A stretch of DNA of 64,000 nt from Lachnospiraceae bacterium (GTDB taxonomy: Bacteria; Bacillota; Clostridia; Lachnospirales; Lachnospiraceae): NCBI GenBank assembly GCA_017470735.1, contig JAFUYB010000051.1, positions 60,686 through 124,685 of the forward strand, written 5' to 3'. Below the pieces are notes generated by a model that ran no database searches, was not told where the DNA came from, and was given only the letters and a program-made list of their open reading frames with translations. Position numbers and translations under genes: made by a program. Shown one piece after another: positions 54,101 through 62,470 of this stretch. Positions within the stretch are counted from its first letter, which is position 1; every line of letters begins with the position of its first letter.

Positions 54101-54698
54101 GGTCGCTCTCGTCAATCGAAAAGATCACGGGATCTTTGGAAGATGACGCGATCAGATAACTCTCCAGGTTGGCTCCTGACGGCACGCTGTGCGCGAAACC
54201 GCGGTAGAGAAGCTGTCTGTCAACCGGAAGCGTCTCGATGAACGGCAGGATCCGATCGGAATAAAACAGCTGCATCGCTTCATTCCAATGCTCCTTGGCC
54301 AGCCTTGCAAACTGCTCATCCGAATCAATATCCCCTACCGATGATGAGGGAAAACGGTGCCGGTAACGGATGTGGAACGGGATCACAAGCTCCGCCCCGC
54401 CCGTTACGATGTAGAAATTGCCTTTGATCTCATCTCCGTCCAAAAAGCCGCTGTTGACTGCTTCGAAAGAAATCTCCTCGATCACGCCCTCAAACTGCGG
54501 ATCGAGAATCCGGATATAGGGATTGGTGCTGTAACAGACGCCGCGGAAAGCGACGCCGTTCGTGCTCTCGATCGTAAAGCTTCCGCGGACCGTATCGCCT
54601 GCGACCGCCTCAATATCGATCGTCTCGTCACTGATCTTTAATTGTGGAGTTGCGATGTCGAACTGATCCTCCGCCATCCGCCATATTTTCTTTCGCAA
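51153..54698 (-). CDS. Giant DUF5717-type protein (beta-sandwich plus helical repeats)
   Basis: 1181 residues, first gene of the operon. The start is TTG 54698, with AGGAG six bases upstream; an internal ATG seven codons later is the alternative. It has two N-terminal Ig-like beta segments (about 15-115 and 195-295), then a long alpha-helical repeat region rich in Tyr, Leu and Glu (about 310-1060) and a short C-terminal beta domain (about 1080-1170). No signal peptide or membrane helix, so it is cytoplasmic. I recognise it as a DUF5717-like Lachnospiraceae family without known function. Its size and repeats suggest a scaffold. Confidence 0.85.
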   Translation of the reverse strand: MRKKIWRMAEDQFDIATPQLKISDETIDIEAVAGDTVRGSFTIESTNGVAFRGVCYSTNPYIRILDPQFEGVIEEISFEAVNSGFLDGDEIKGNFYIVTGGAELVIPFHIRYRHRFPSSSVGDIDSDEQFARLAKEHWNEAMQLFYSDRILPFIETLPVDRQLLYRGFAHSVPSGANLESYLIASSSKDPVIFSIDESDRNYFGLKENQRETVEITRSDWGYIDIAVASDADFVTVEKERITAEFFMGSRMQLSIYIHADRLHAGKNYAKITFTSENAEQEIVVMATADERDEDYIPASLVRGKRLIKLTQIYEDYRFEKISSQEWAKESVALLDQLIEDDRESARLQLMKAHTLIVGGDRQEALWIIQQMRRDIEDRKSTEWAYLLYLCTLIEKEEDYVNRLVREIELIFNERPDDPMIFWFLLFLRQEYIDDYKRRLVDISRWMLEGEDSPFFYVEAEYLYRQEPYLLTKFDEFSLRIMRWTLRHWQMTAQLAEQIAYVLEGERTYREEVFALVRDTYDVFPSDAFLNNIVTYLLRSHKYGDQYLMWYDRAIRAEMNFTGLYEAYVLSLSNDYSGALPQMVVMYFRYQNTLPVEKKAFVYANVILHQKSQLRIYEQYIRHTEEFALDMVRKKRMDDNLAVIYQHIFLERKIVDEDVADCLGDMLFYDKVFGMDSDIVRIIVWQEQLAAPVIAAVEQHKAYVPIYSRNYRIFLEDKHGRLHTDRSEYYVEHLMQPGRGYRKLYELASRRLHYFLYDLNQRGRDEEFLAVDIPDIVEFLESGEVDDHYRKQMYPSLIRFIASHGENEELERHFRNVESLDGLDSETIAYIIELHIAEEEYDEAFDLILSCNGTAVEGKALLELCTQQIKKDADRADDFLIGLSCRLLRKFLSSEETIVYLNRFFIGPTADMVTLWQFASARGLETRALEERILTQMLFTERIDAASEPVYSSYLAHHPNRMLKDAYATWFSQKYLTTKEPVPERIFSDTMLSVRQEEPLNDSMRLALMKHLSEKKALTEDEFGIMDTLLSSYVLSGTYFAFFKEFDRRLIVKYHLYDKTFVEYRGEHGRRLAIRCRKNDGEEEVLEMNEMYPGIYVRGFVMFFGDKLKYRITDVLTDGAEEILKEEELTFTGSPEVAGTSRYERLNAMQNAFLYSNEKQLLADMKEYQGLSFVTEQLFSML

Positions 54699-54742
54699 AA
54701 TAAACTCCTAAACGCTATTTACAGAAATCCACATTCGTTCAT

Positions 54743-54770
54743 TTGCTTTTTGGACATAAAAAGCTATAAT
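54743..54770 (+). promoter_or_regulatory. Plus-strand promoter of the CobD/HisC-like gene
   Basis: -35 TTGCTT (54743-54748), a 16-base spacer and -10 TATAAT (54765-54770). The predicted start near 54777 leaves about 40 bases to ATG 54818. The -10 forms the left half of a perfect 12-base palindrome shared with the opposite promoter. Confidence 0.7.
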
Positions 54771-54799
54771 ATTATAAACCATTTTATATCTACTTGCAA
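54771..54799 (-). promoter_or_regulatory. Minus-strand promoter of the DUF5717-DUF5716-gltX operon
   Basis: -35 TTGCAA (54794-54799), a 17-base spacer and -10 TATAAT (54771-54776), directly abutting the -10 of the plus-strand promoter. The predicted start near 54764 gives a leader of about 65 bases to TTG 54698. Confidence 0.7.
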
Positions 54800-54817
54800 A
54801 CAGATTGGGGCAGCAAA

Positions 54818-55906
54818 ATGATAAAGCACAGAGACCATTTTCACGGAAGTGATTTAGAAAAAATTGAAACCATCTACCACATCAAAAAAGAGGATATCAT
54901 CAGCTTTTCCGCCAATGTCAATCCTCTCGGCATCTCTCCGAAGCTGCGCGAGGAACTGTCGGCACGCGTCGATGTCATTGCTTCCTATCCTGACCGCGAG
55001 TACACGGCTCTCCGCCAGGCGATCGCGGACTACTGCGGAGCCGAAAGCACTGATATCGTCGTCGGCAACGGCACTTCGGAGCTGATCTCTCTGTTCATCC
55101 AGATCACGCATCCGAAGCGCGCGCTGATCCTCGGACCGACTTATTCAGAATACGAACGGGAAGTTTCTTTGGCCGGCGGACGGACGCATTATTATCCGCT
55201 GCGTGAGCAGGAAGATTTTATATTGGACATCGATGAATTCATTGAACGCCTTTCCGATCAGCTGGATCTGATCGTCCTGTGCAATCCCAACAATCCGACC
55301 GGCACCGCCGTCACCAATGCCGATATGCGCCGTATCCTCGACGCCTGCAAGCAGCACCACATCTTTGTCCTTGTCGACGAAACCTATGTCGAATTCGTCG
55401 AAGATTACCATGCCATTTCTTCGGTGCCGCTCTGCCGCTATTACAACAACATCATCGTCCTGCGCGGCACGAGTAAATTCTTTGCGGCGCCCGGACTGCG
55501 CCTCGGCTTTGCCATCTGCGGCAACGCCGATCTGCTGGACGAGATCAACCACCACAAAAGTCCCTGGATGGTCGGCGCCCTCGCCGATGCCGCCGGGCAG
55601 ATCATGTTCTCCGACAAGGATTACATCCGCCGCACCAAAGAACTGATCTCCGAAGAGCGACGCCGTCTGTATGATATTTTTGCCGCAAGTGAAGTCTTTC
55701 AGCCGTTCCGCCCGCAGGCGAATTTCATGCTGCTTGAAATCTTAGATCCCGTCCTGGACAGCCACAAGCTTTTTGAACGCGCCATCCGCGAGGGCATGAT
55801 GATCCGCGACTGCTCGACCTTCCCCTTCCTAAACGACCGCTTTGTCCGGATCTGTTTCATGCTGCCCGAAGACAACGACCGGCTGGTGGGGTGTCTGGTG
55901 GGGTGA
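54818..55906 (+). CDS. PLP-dependent aminotransferase, CobD/HisC-like
   Basis: 362 residues from ATG 54818 (GGGG seven bases upstream; the in-frame TTG at 54794 lies in the promoter). It begins H-F-H-G-S-D-L, like threonine-phosphate decarboxylase CobD, then F-S-A-N-V-N-P-L-G. Fold-type I features: C-N-P-N-N-P-T-G near 155, D-E-T-Y near 187, and the PLP Lys220 in R-G-T-S-K-F-F-A-A-P-G-L-R-L-G. CobD makes aminopropanol phosphate for cobalamin; HisC acts in histidine synthesis. No cobalamin or his genes are nearby, so the substrate is open. The C-terminus abuts the convergent ATPase gene. Confidence 0.85.
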   Translation: MIKHRDHFHGSDLEKIETIYHIKKEDIISFSANVNPLGISPKLREELSARVDVIASYPDREYTALRQAIADYCGAESTDIVVGNGTSELISLFIQITHPKRALILGPTYSEYEREVSLAGGRTHYYPLREQEDFILDIDEFIERLSDQLDLIVLCNPNNPTGTAVTNADMRRILDACKQHHIFVLVDETYVEFVEDYHAISSVPLCRYYNNIIVLRGTSKFFAAPGLRLGFAICGNADLLDEINHHKSPWMVGALADAAGQIMFSDKDYIRRTKELISEERRRLYDIFAASEVFQPFRPQANFMLLEILDPVLDSHKLFERAIREGMMIRDCSTFPFLNDRFVRICFMLPEDNDRLVGCLVG

Positions 55907-55914
55907 AATGCCCG

Positions 55915-57003
55915 TCAGCGTACCTTATCAATATAATCCCGCAGTGAAGGAATTGCATACGCGAAAGTTTCTCCCGACTGCTCTTCAATTACACCTGATA
56001 AAAGAAGTCGGCTTTTATATGTAGAAGCATAGCCGCTCGTTTTTCCCATGCGTTTTGCGACCGCAGTCAATGTGCTGTACTTCGGATCGGGCAGCATCGC
56101 AATAAGAAAAGCCCGGTCTCCTTTTGACAGTTCCCGCCAAGTACTGTCAAGCACTCCGTTTTGAAAATCAATCTGTGCCTGGCGGATTCCCTCTGCCGCA
56201 CAGGTTTCCGAAATCACTTCAGACGCACCACTTTCTTCCCAGATAAAATATCCGACCAACTGCATCATATAGGCAAAGCCTCCAGACGCGTTTACAGCCA
56301 TATCAAGAGCTTCTGAAGAAAAAAACTTCGCCTCGATTTCAACAGTCTTTCTGAAAGCCTCTCGTATTTCCCGATCTGAAATCCTGTCCAAAACATGCTG
56401 TCTTGCTCTTCGCAGAAAAGATACCTCTTTATGTGTCAGCATCTGATGAACCTGCCCCGGAAGTCCTGCAAGAACGAGGGAAATTTTGGCATTTTCACGA
56501 ACAAAAAGCTGATAAAAGGATGCGAGCTGTATCATTTCCGGTACATCCACCCGTACTTCATCTACCGTTATCAAAAGACCAATATCCTTCTTTTTGAGTT
56601 CGTCAAGGATACCGCTCATCCTTATCCGCCAATTGGATTCTTCTTTCACTTGCTGAACCCAAGTTAATCCAAGAACACCTCCCACATTTACTCCGCTAAG
56701 CTTCTTGTCAGATTTTGGTGTCAAAAATTCTTCCGCCGCTCTCAGTGATTGCTGTATGATATCCTCCAGCATGCCCTCCATTGCCACAGTATCCACGCAG
56801 ATCCATCCACATTTTTTTGCCTCTGTCCCGATACAGGATAAAAGAGCCGTTTTCCCTGTGCCTCTGGGACCGATCAGAATACTGCTCAGGTTGGGATCGC
56901 CTATGCCTCTCTCAAAAGCATTATGCATATGATGGAGCAACTCTCTCCGGCCCGCAAGAACCATTGGTACTATTCCAAATGTGGGCGTAAATGGATTCTT
57001 CAT
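55915..57003 (-). CDS. AAA/Orc-type ATPase with C-terminal winged helix
   Basis: A 362-residue P-loop ATPase: Walker A G-P-R-G-T-G-K-T near residue 48, Walker B L-L-I-T-V-D-E-V near 145, sensor-like L-V-L-A-G-L-P, and a C-terminal winged-helix-like region (Y-S-T-L-T-A-V-A-K-R-M-G-K-T-S-G-Y-A). Such Orc1/Cdc6-like single-gene ATPases are common in Firmicutes accessory DNA; their targets are unknown. GAAGGAGG precedes ATG 57003. The stop faces the CobD-like gene with an 8-bp gap. The promoter carries a repeated motif that suggests self-regulation. Confidence 0.85.
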   Translation of the reverse strand: MKNPFTPTFGIVPMVLAGRRELLHHMHNAFERGIGDPNLSSILIGPRGTGKTALLSCIGTEAKKCGWICVDTVAMEGMLEDIIQQSLRAAEEFLTPKSDKKLSGVNVGGVLGLTWVQQVKEESNWRIRMSGILDELKKKDIGLLITVDEVRVDVPEMIQLASFYQLFVRENAKISLVLAGLPGQVHQMLTHKEVSFLRRARQHVLDRISDREIREAFRKTVEIEAKFFSSEALDMAVNASGGFAYMMQLVGYFIWEESGASEVISETCAAEGIRQAQIDFQNGVLDSTWRELSKGDRAFLIAMLPDPKYSTLTAVAKRMGKTSGYASTYKSRLLLSGVIEEQSGETFAYAIPSLRDYIDKVR

Positions 57004-57032
57004 GATAGCCTCCTTCCAATTCTTTCCTGGAT

Positions 57033-57061
57033 ATTATAGTCTTTTTTGCAAATTTAGGCAA
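57033..57061 (-). promoter_or_regulatory. Promoter of the Orc-type ATPase gene
   Basis: Minus-strand -35 TTGCCT (57056-57061), a 17-base spacer and -10 TATAAT (57033-57038). The -35 is inside one copy of the motif TTTAGGCA (57053-57060); a second copy lies at 57072-57079. Confidence 0.7.
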
Positions 57062-57100
57062 CTTTTGTTATTTTAGGCACTTCTCCTTTGTACATCACTC

Positions 57101-57667
57101 TTATTTCTCTTTTATGGTAATCTTATATTTACTGCCAACATTTTTCTTTTTGAAGATTTTCTTATACTTCTCCGCCATACCAGACGGCACACGCACTGTC
57201 TTAATGTAAGAATCCTTCAAAGAATATTTGATGTTCTTTTTTGTCAATTTCTTTGACTGAATGGTAATAGTTTTCAGTTTTCTACAGCCTGCAAATGCTG
57301 ACTTTCCGATTTTCTTTACATTTTTTCCAATTGTAACACTCCTCAATTTGTCATATCCATCGAATGCCTTTGCGGAAATAGCAGTCACTTTATATTCTTT
57401 CTTACCTATTTTCACTTTACTTGGCACAACGATTGCTACAGCTTTTGTATCCAAATCTGGCGTATCATATCTCACGGTACCTTTGCCTGTTTTTATGTAA
57501 TAGGCTTTTGCTGCTCCTTTGCCTGCGGTTTTGATATTGGCCGAGGTTGAATCGCTTCCTCCGCCACTACTTGATGAACTGCCTTTAGAAGAAGCATTTG
57601 TTACACTTGCGTTTCTTGAAGATGACGAAATATTCTTACTTCCAATACTTTCTTGCGCGTCTGACAT
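57101..57667 (-). pseudogene. BspA-type leucine-rich-repeat C-terminal fragment of a broken surface protein
   Basis: A 188-residue frame without signal peptide or RBS. It has a Ser/Gly-rich linker (about 1-50), then LRR_5/BspA-type repeats (V-T-A-I-S-A-K-A-F-D-G-Y-D-K-L-R-S-V-T-I-G, then I-G-K-S-A-F-A-G-C-R-K-L-K). The frame is the same as that of the lipase fragment upstream and is separated from it only by one TAA (57686-57688) and six codons, so it is best read as the C-terminal domain of the same original protein, cut off by a nonsense change. BspA repeats mediate surface adhesion in other bacteria. Confidence 0.7.
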
Positions 57668-57685
57668 ATTCTTAGTTTCATTTTT

Positions 57686-59173
57686 TTAAGATGAACTTAT
57701 TTGAATTTCGTTACCATTTTTCTTAACTTCCTTTATAGCTGAATTTGCTTTATTTACAACATAAAGCTTCGTTTTTTCTATCCTTTCCTTTTTCACCTCA
57801 CTGAAAAAAACCTTATTTTCCTCTATCATAACATTGTCATATTGAATAGATTCTATCGGTATCCCTGTATTTAAATCAAGTTTTCCCACTAAATATTCCA
57901 TCGTTCCTATTCCTGTTCCTTTTATTTTGACCTGATAATCAATATCCTTAATTAGACAAAAATATTTTTCTTCACCTTGTACAAATACCATAATATCACT
58001 TAACTCAGAATCATTATAAATAGTCTTATTACCTTTTACAGAAACTAAAATATTGTCATTACCATCTAAAATATCCACATCGACTGGACACTTAACAAAA
58101 ACTGTCGTTATGTATGATAGAATATCCTCAGATAATACTTGATTTCTATCCCAACTATTCTTAAAATGGCTATCATTCAAATTATATTTTTCAGACAAAA
58201 AATCAATATAACTATCTTTGGCTGTTAAAGTATGTACACCAAATGTCAAATCCAGTCTAACTTGACTTAAATCACTCCAGTCTTTAGAAAACCACCTGCT
58301 TATTCCAAACTTTCCCCAATATGGTAAAATATGTCCTGGTATAACAGAAACTGGATCTCGTGCATTATTTATATTGAAAATATTATCACAATCATTTTCG
58401 TTTTCTAAAAGTCCACCTGTATCACGATATTTTTCAAAAAGTCCAGCATATCTTATTGTATCTGGACATGCAAAATTATAACCATAAATATTAGCCGGTT
58501 TCAAATAATATGGAAAATTTTCTCCAACCATTAATTTATATTCTGTTAAATTCCCTACTGCTGCACCCCTACTATGCCCTGTAACTACAAATCTCATGCC
58601 ATCATTTAACGCAGCATCATCTCGCAACAAATGATATGTCGTTAAATATCCAAGCAATTTTTGTAAAAGATCATTTGTTGCAGCATTAAAACCCTTATGA
58701 TGTAAATTCGATATGGCACCAATATTTAAATTACTTGTCCAATCTTTACTCTCTAGTTCCATTCCCCCCTCCGAATATGATCCCCTGATAGTTATCAACA
58801 CCAATGTATTACCATTAGACATCTTTTTATGTCCAATAACAAATCCCACAACATCCTCCCCATAATAATTGATATATTCGTCAGTTAATTTACCATCATG
58901 TTTGTAATCATAATAATTATAGATTTCATATGCTCCATCATATTTTTTTGTAAATCCCATATTCTCATATGCTAACTCAATGCATCTTTTCTGATTATTT
59001 CCCTTGGTCAAATCATCATAGGCTGACTGAGACAAAATTGCCAACATATGTGCTAATCCCGGATTGTATTCATTAGCGTTTGATTCCATAACAAAATCAT
59101 CAATATTTTTCTCTAGATGTTTTATTCTAACATTACCATAGTTATCTTTTTCATATGGAATATCTACACCCAT
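57686..59173 (-). pseudogene. Class-3 lipase domain fragment of a broken surface protein
   Basis: A 495-residue frame. It contains an alpha/beta-hydrolase of lipase class 3 type: the nucleophile elbow G-H-S-R-G-A with Ser201, preceded by T-I-R-G-S-Y, and an Asp in N-A-R-D-P-V-S-V-I-P. The first ATG has no ribosome binding site. The preceding frame (ending 59164) overlaps it by 10 bp, and restoring one T in a short T-run near 59189 would join them through F-T-I-V-E-H-M-G-V-D. At the other end a TAA precedes the BspA fragment in the same frame. The domain itself looks intact and A+T-rich like its neighbours. Confidence 0.7.
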
Positions 59174-60207
59174 ATGCTCAACAATAGTAAATTATGAGCA
59201 ATAATTCCTTTATAATCTCCGACTCCAATAACAACGACCCTCGCAATCCCTACTTCGATATTATTCTCATATGAAACCTCAAAATCCGTATTCTCTTTTA
59301 ATTCCTTATCATCTAAAATCACTTTCACACTAGGTGTTTTTGCGGTACCATCATACACATATTCATTCTCTGACAACTCAATTTTTGCATTCTCAATAGA
59401 GACCTTTGTTTGTCCTGTTTGCCATCGTAAAAGAGGATAATCCTCCCCCATCGTCCAAACAGAATCAAAATCCCATTCTTCAAAATTCTTTACATCGTGC
59501 ATTTGCTCCGTTGTCAATGCTTTACATCCCGTAACATACGAAAGCTCAGTTCCTTGACCGCCACACATATTTGAGTCAGATAAACCAGATACGGTTTTAT
59601 CAAATATGCAATTACTAACTTTTAGATTAGAAGAAAGCTTTCCTGAAATAAATGCGCTGCCAGTTCCTTGGATTATACCTGCAAAATACGAGTTTTTTAT
59701 GCCACTATTATCCAAATCAGAAATTTTCCCACCACCTAAAATTCCTCCACAAACAAAATTTGTTGATTGCGATGATTTATAATTTGATGTCAAATTATTT
59801 ATGGCATAGCAATCATTAATTATAAGAACCTTCGAATCATAACATCCTAATAAGCCACCTGTACATCCGTCATATCCTTTAGAAATAATCTTTCCCTCCA
59901 CTGCACACTGAATTAATTGCGTCTCTGTCATCCATCCTCGTCCCAATAATCCTCCCACATATGTTTCTGTTTTGGAATTATCTGAAATAGAAACACTGGA
60001 TATGTCCGCATGAACATTAATATTTTTCATTCTTAATATTTGATTATTTTTACTGGATCCATTAGCAATCGTTCCAATCAATCCACCAACATATGAAACT
60101 ACAGAGGATCCTCTATTATTTTCTATTTCAACATTTATTTCTGAATTGGCAATTTCTACTTTTGTATTGTTTCCTTGAAGTTCTATGCCACCCACAAGCC
60201 CCCCCAA
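59164..60207 (-). pseudogene. GLUG/Ig-like middle fragment of a broken surface protein
   Basis: A 347-residue frame starting without signal peptide or SD. It has several GLUG-type repeats (pattern G-G-L-V-G, Y-V-G-G-L-L-G-R-G), an Ig-like region (K-T-P-S-V-K-V-I-L-D, then V-G-D-Y-K-G) and ends shortly after a probable frameshift. The preceding frame runs into it exactly at a G7 tract (60199-60205): with six G the two join as Y-F-G-G-L-V-G-G. It is therefore the middle of one protein rather than a separate gene. Confidence 0.7.
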
Positions 60208-61561
60208 AATAGTAATCTTGATAGAGAGTATTTGATCCTCTTCCCATGACCTTGCCCGTCACTTTACAATCGGTCATCGAAAACACACCGTTTTCAGCTA
60301 TGCGAATTGCTGAAGCAATAATCCCAGCATGAGCATCTGTAGCACTAATATTCGCATTATCGATGACAGTATTTTCAAATTTTAGAGAACTTACTTTTAT
60401 TACACCAAACAATCCATTGAATCCGTCATTACTTCCTGTATATGGGGATGTGGATAAAAGATTTTTTATGGTACAGTCTTTAAAAATTATATCTCCTTTA
60501 ATCCATTTATCATTCCATATACCTATTTTTCTCCATTCTCTATTGTTCAAATCGATATTCCCAGTAATGTAAATCGTTTTTCCTTGAAAAGATTCTCCTG
60601 CATTTACTTTGCTGGCAAACCAATCCAACTCAGCCGCAGAAGTAATGGTATATTTTCCATTTACTTCTGTAACAGCTTTCGTACTTCCATCCCAAGCTCC
60701 CAACGAGCCGCTCTCTTGCTCATCCGTCACCACAATCTCATAAACCACTCCATCAATCGTCACTTTCAGCCATTCTTCCGTGTCAAATGCCTGCTTCGCC
60801 GTAACTGTCCACTCACCATTCATTTCCTCTGCCGAAAATAAGTCCGCATTGCTGGATTCCGCTTCTGTAACCGTTCCGCTCAATCCAACTGCATTCAAAA
60901 TATCCGCCAATGGAATCTCCGAATCCCCCTGCATCACATACTGCAATTTCCCATAGGTAAACTCCACCGTATAATAAGAAAATCCATCGGTCACTACCGA
61001 AACAGTTGATCCATCCTTCTCCGTATTCATTATTTCTGCATTCAACGATGCTTCATTTGTCTCAGTTACATGATAGACATCTGTCCGCAGATTTGTATTT
61101 TCTGCTTCTTCTGCCTCGAAAGAAACTTTTACATCGCCGTTTGGTTCAATTTCTTCACCATCTTTATCCACAATTTTTATGTCAAATGTATAGGACGCGA
61201 CTACATGGTCGGAAATCTCCCGCTCTTTTCCAATCGTTTCTTCAACAGATTCCCTTTCCGAATCGTTACACTTGCGTACAGAAAGCGACACACCCTCCGG
61301 AAATACGCCTTCTTCCGCTTCGACGGTGACTTCTACTCCATCCACGCTTTCACTCTGAACGAATGCATTTTCATTGCTCGTTTCAGATTCATGTTCTGCA
61401 TTCCCATTTCCTATATTGTCCGTCTCAAATTCTATACCCTCTTCATCTGCGTTGAGTTCTTCTGCAAATAGTACTTGCGGATTGACCATTGCAAATGCTG
61501 TTCCTAACACCAGAGATATCATTAAAAATAATGCAGTCAATCTTTTTATATTCTTTTTCAT
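60128..61561 (-). pseudogene. N-terminal part of a secreted surface protein (signal peptide, Ig-like, GLUG)
   Basis: A 477-residue frame with a clear Gram-positive signal peptide (basic K-K-N-I-K-R, hydrophobic core, A-F-A/L-F-A-E region near residue 33) and AAAGGAGG before ATG 61561. The middle (about 75-260) resembles domains common in Lachnospiraceae exported proteins (V-T-D-G-F-S-Y-Y-T-V-E-F), followed by GLUG-like repeats. It goes out of frame at the G7 tract and adds about 25 aberrant residues. Translated with both frameshifts corrected and the stop ignored, the whole locus (57101-61561) would encode about 1,480 residues. Confidence 0.75.
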
Positions 61562-61714
61562 TTTCTTGTTTTCCTCCTTTACGGTTTTCTATATATAAAC
61601 AAATAATCTTTTCTTTTGTCTCATTTTTACAACCGATATTACATCATTCAGACGATAAAATCAAACAAAAGATCACTTTTTGAGACAAATCTTACACATT
61701 TTAAGGAATCCATT

Positions 61715-61972
61715 ATGCCGAAACCACTTTCAAAAGATGGAAAAAAGAATCTGGTCAATGAACGATTGATCGCTTTAAGAAAAAAACATCATCTATCACA
61801 ACGGGATCTCTCTCTCCAACTTCAACTTGCCGGTTATGACATGGACAAAAATGTGATTACTCGAATTGAAACCAACAAACGCTATGTCACTGATATCGAA
61901 CTAAAAGCTTTGTCTGAAATTTTCAATGTTTCATATTCCTATTTGATTGATGGTGATTCATCTAATGTTTAA
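61715..61972 (+). CDS. XRE-family HTH regulator
   Basis: 85 residues from ATG 61715 (AAGGA seven bases upstream; a longer frame to 61616 lacks an SD and a fitting N-terminus). A Cro/C1-type helix-turn-helix covers most of it: L-I-A-L-R-K-K-H-H-L-S-Q-R-D-L-S, then V-I-T-R-I-E-T-N-K-R-Y and L-K-A-L-S-E-I-F-N-V-S. Divergent from the broken surface protein gene, so it may regulate that locus. A+T-rich. Confidence 0.85.
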   Translation: MPKPLSKDGKKNLVNERLIALRKKHHLSQRDLSLQLQLAGYDMDKNVITRIETNKRYVTDIELKALSEIFNVSYSYLIDGDSSNV

Positions 61973-62044
61973 TAGTCTTTTTGTTTCTATCTTTTGCAGT
62001 AAAATATCTCAATTTTTGTAACTCAAATTTGTAATCATCATTTT

Positions 62045-62097
62045 TTAGCATAGCCCGATTATGGCTAATATTGATGTTAGCATTTTTCGGCTAATAT
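62045..62097. promoter_or_regulatory. Repeated TTAGCA...GGCTAATAT operator-like sites
   Basis: Two direct copies of the split motif TTAGCA-N-GGCTAATAT occur (62045-62071 with 12 bases between halves, 62077-62097 with 6). Each half pair is also an inverted TTAGC/GCTAA. They lie 48 bases before the small HTH gene, and the second copy overlaps a TAATAT that could be its -10. They resemble binding sites for a dimeric regulator, perhaps one of the two HTH proteins here. Confidence 0.5.
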
Positions 62098-62144
62098 ATC
62101 AATGGTAATGTTAAATCTCATCGATATGTCAGCGGAAATTTGCG

Positions 62145-62357
62145 GTGATTAGTTACAACAATCTTTGGAAAACAATGAAAGAAAAGAATATAACGCAATA
62201 CAAACTGATCCACGAATATCATTTCAGTGCTGGTCAGTTGTCACGATTGCGCGCAAATGCCTATGTCAGCACGCATACATTAGATGTTTTGTGTAACATA
62301 TTAGAATGTAATATTGAAGATGTCATTACCCATATCAACGAGAATACAAAAAGATGA
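62145..62357 (+). CDS. Small XRE-type HTH regulator
   Basis: 70 residues starting at GTG 62145. The N-terminus (I-S-Y-N-N-L-W-K-T-M-K-E-K-N-I-T) and end (L-D-V-L-C-N-I-L-E-C-N-I-E-D-V-I) match the very common small Firmicutes Cro/C1 family, which usually starts M-I-S-Y-x-x-L-W. The SD is weak. It is preceded by repeated operator-like sites, consistent with autoregulation. Function unknown. Confidence 0.85.
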   Translation: MISYNNLWKTMKEKNITQYKLIHEYHFSAGQLSRLRANAYVSTHTLDVLCNILECNIEDVITHINENTKR

Positions 62358-62470
62358 CTCAATCTCCCATTCCTTGGGAAATCAAGGCATAGCTTTTGTC
62401 GTATAATCTTCCATTTCTTACTATCTGACCCTCGCGGCATTCGCCAAATGATCATGAATAACCATTTTCC

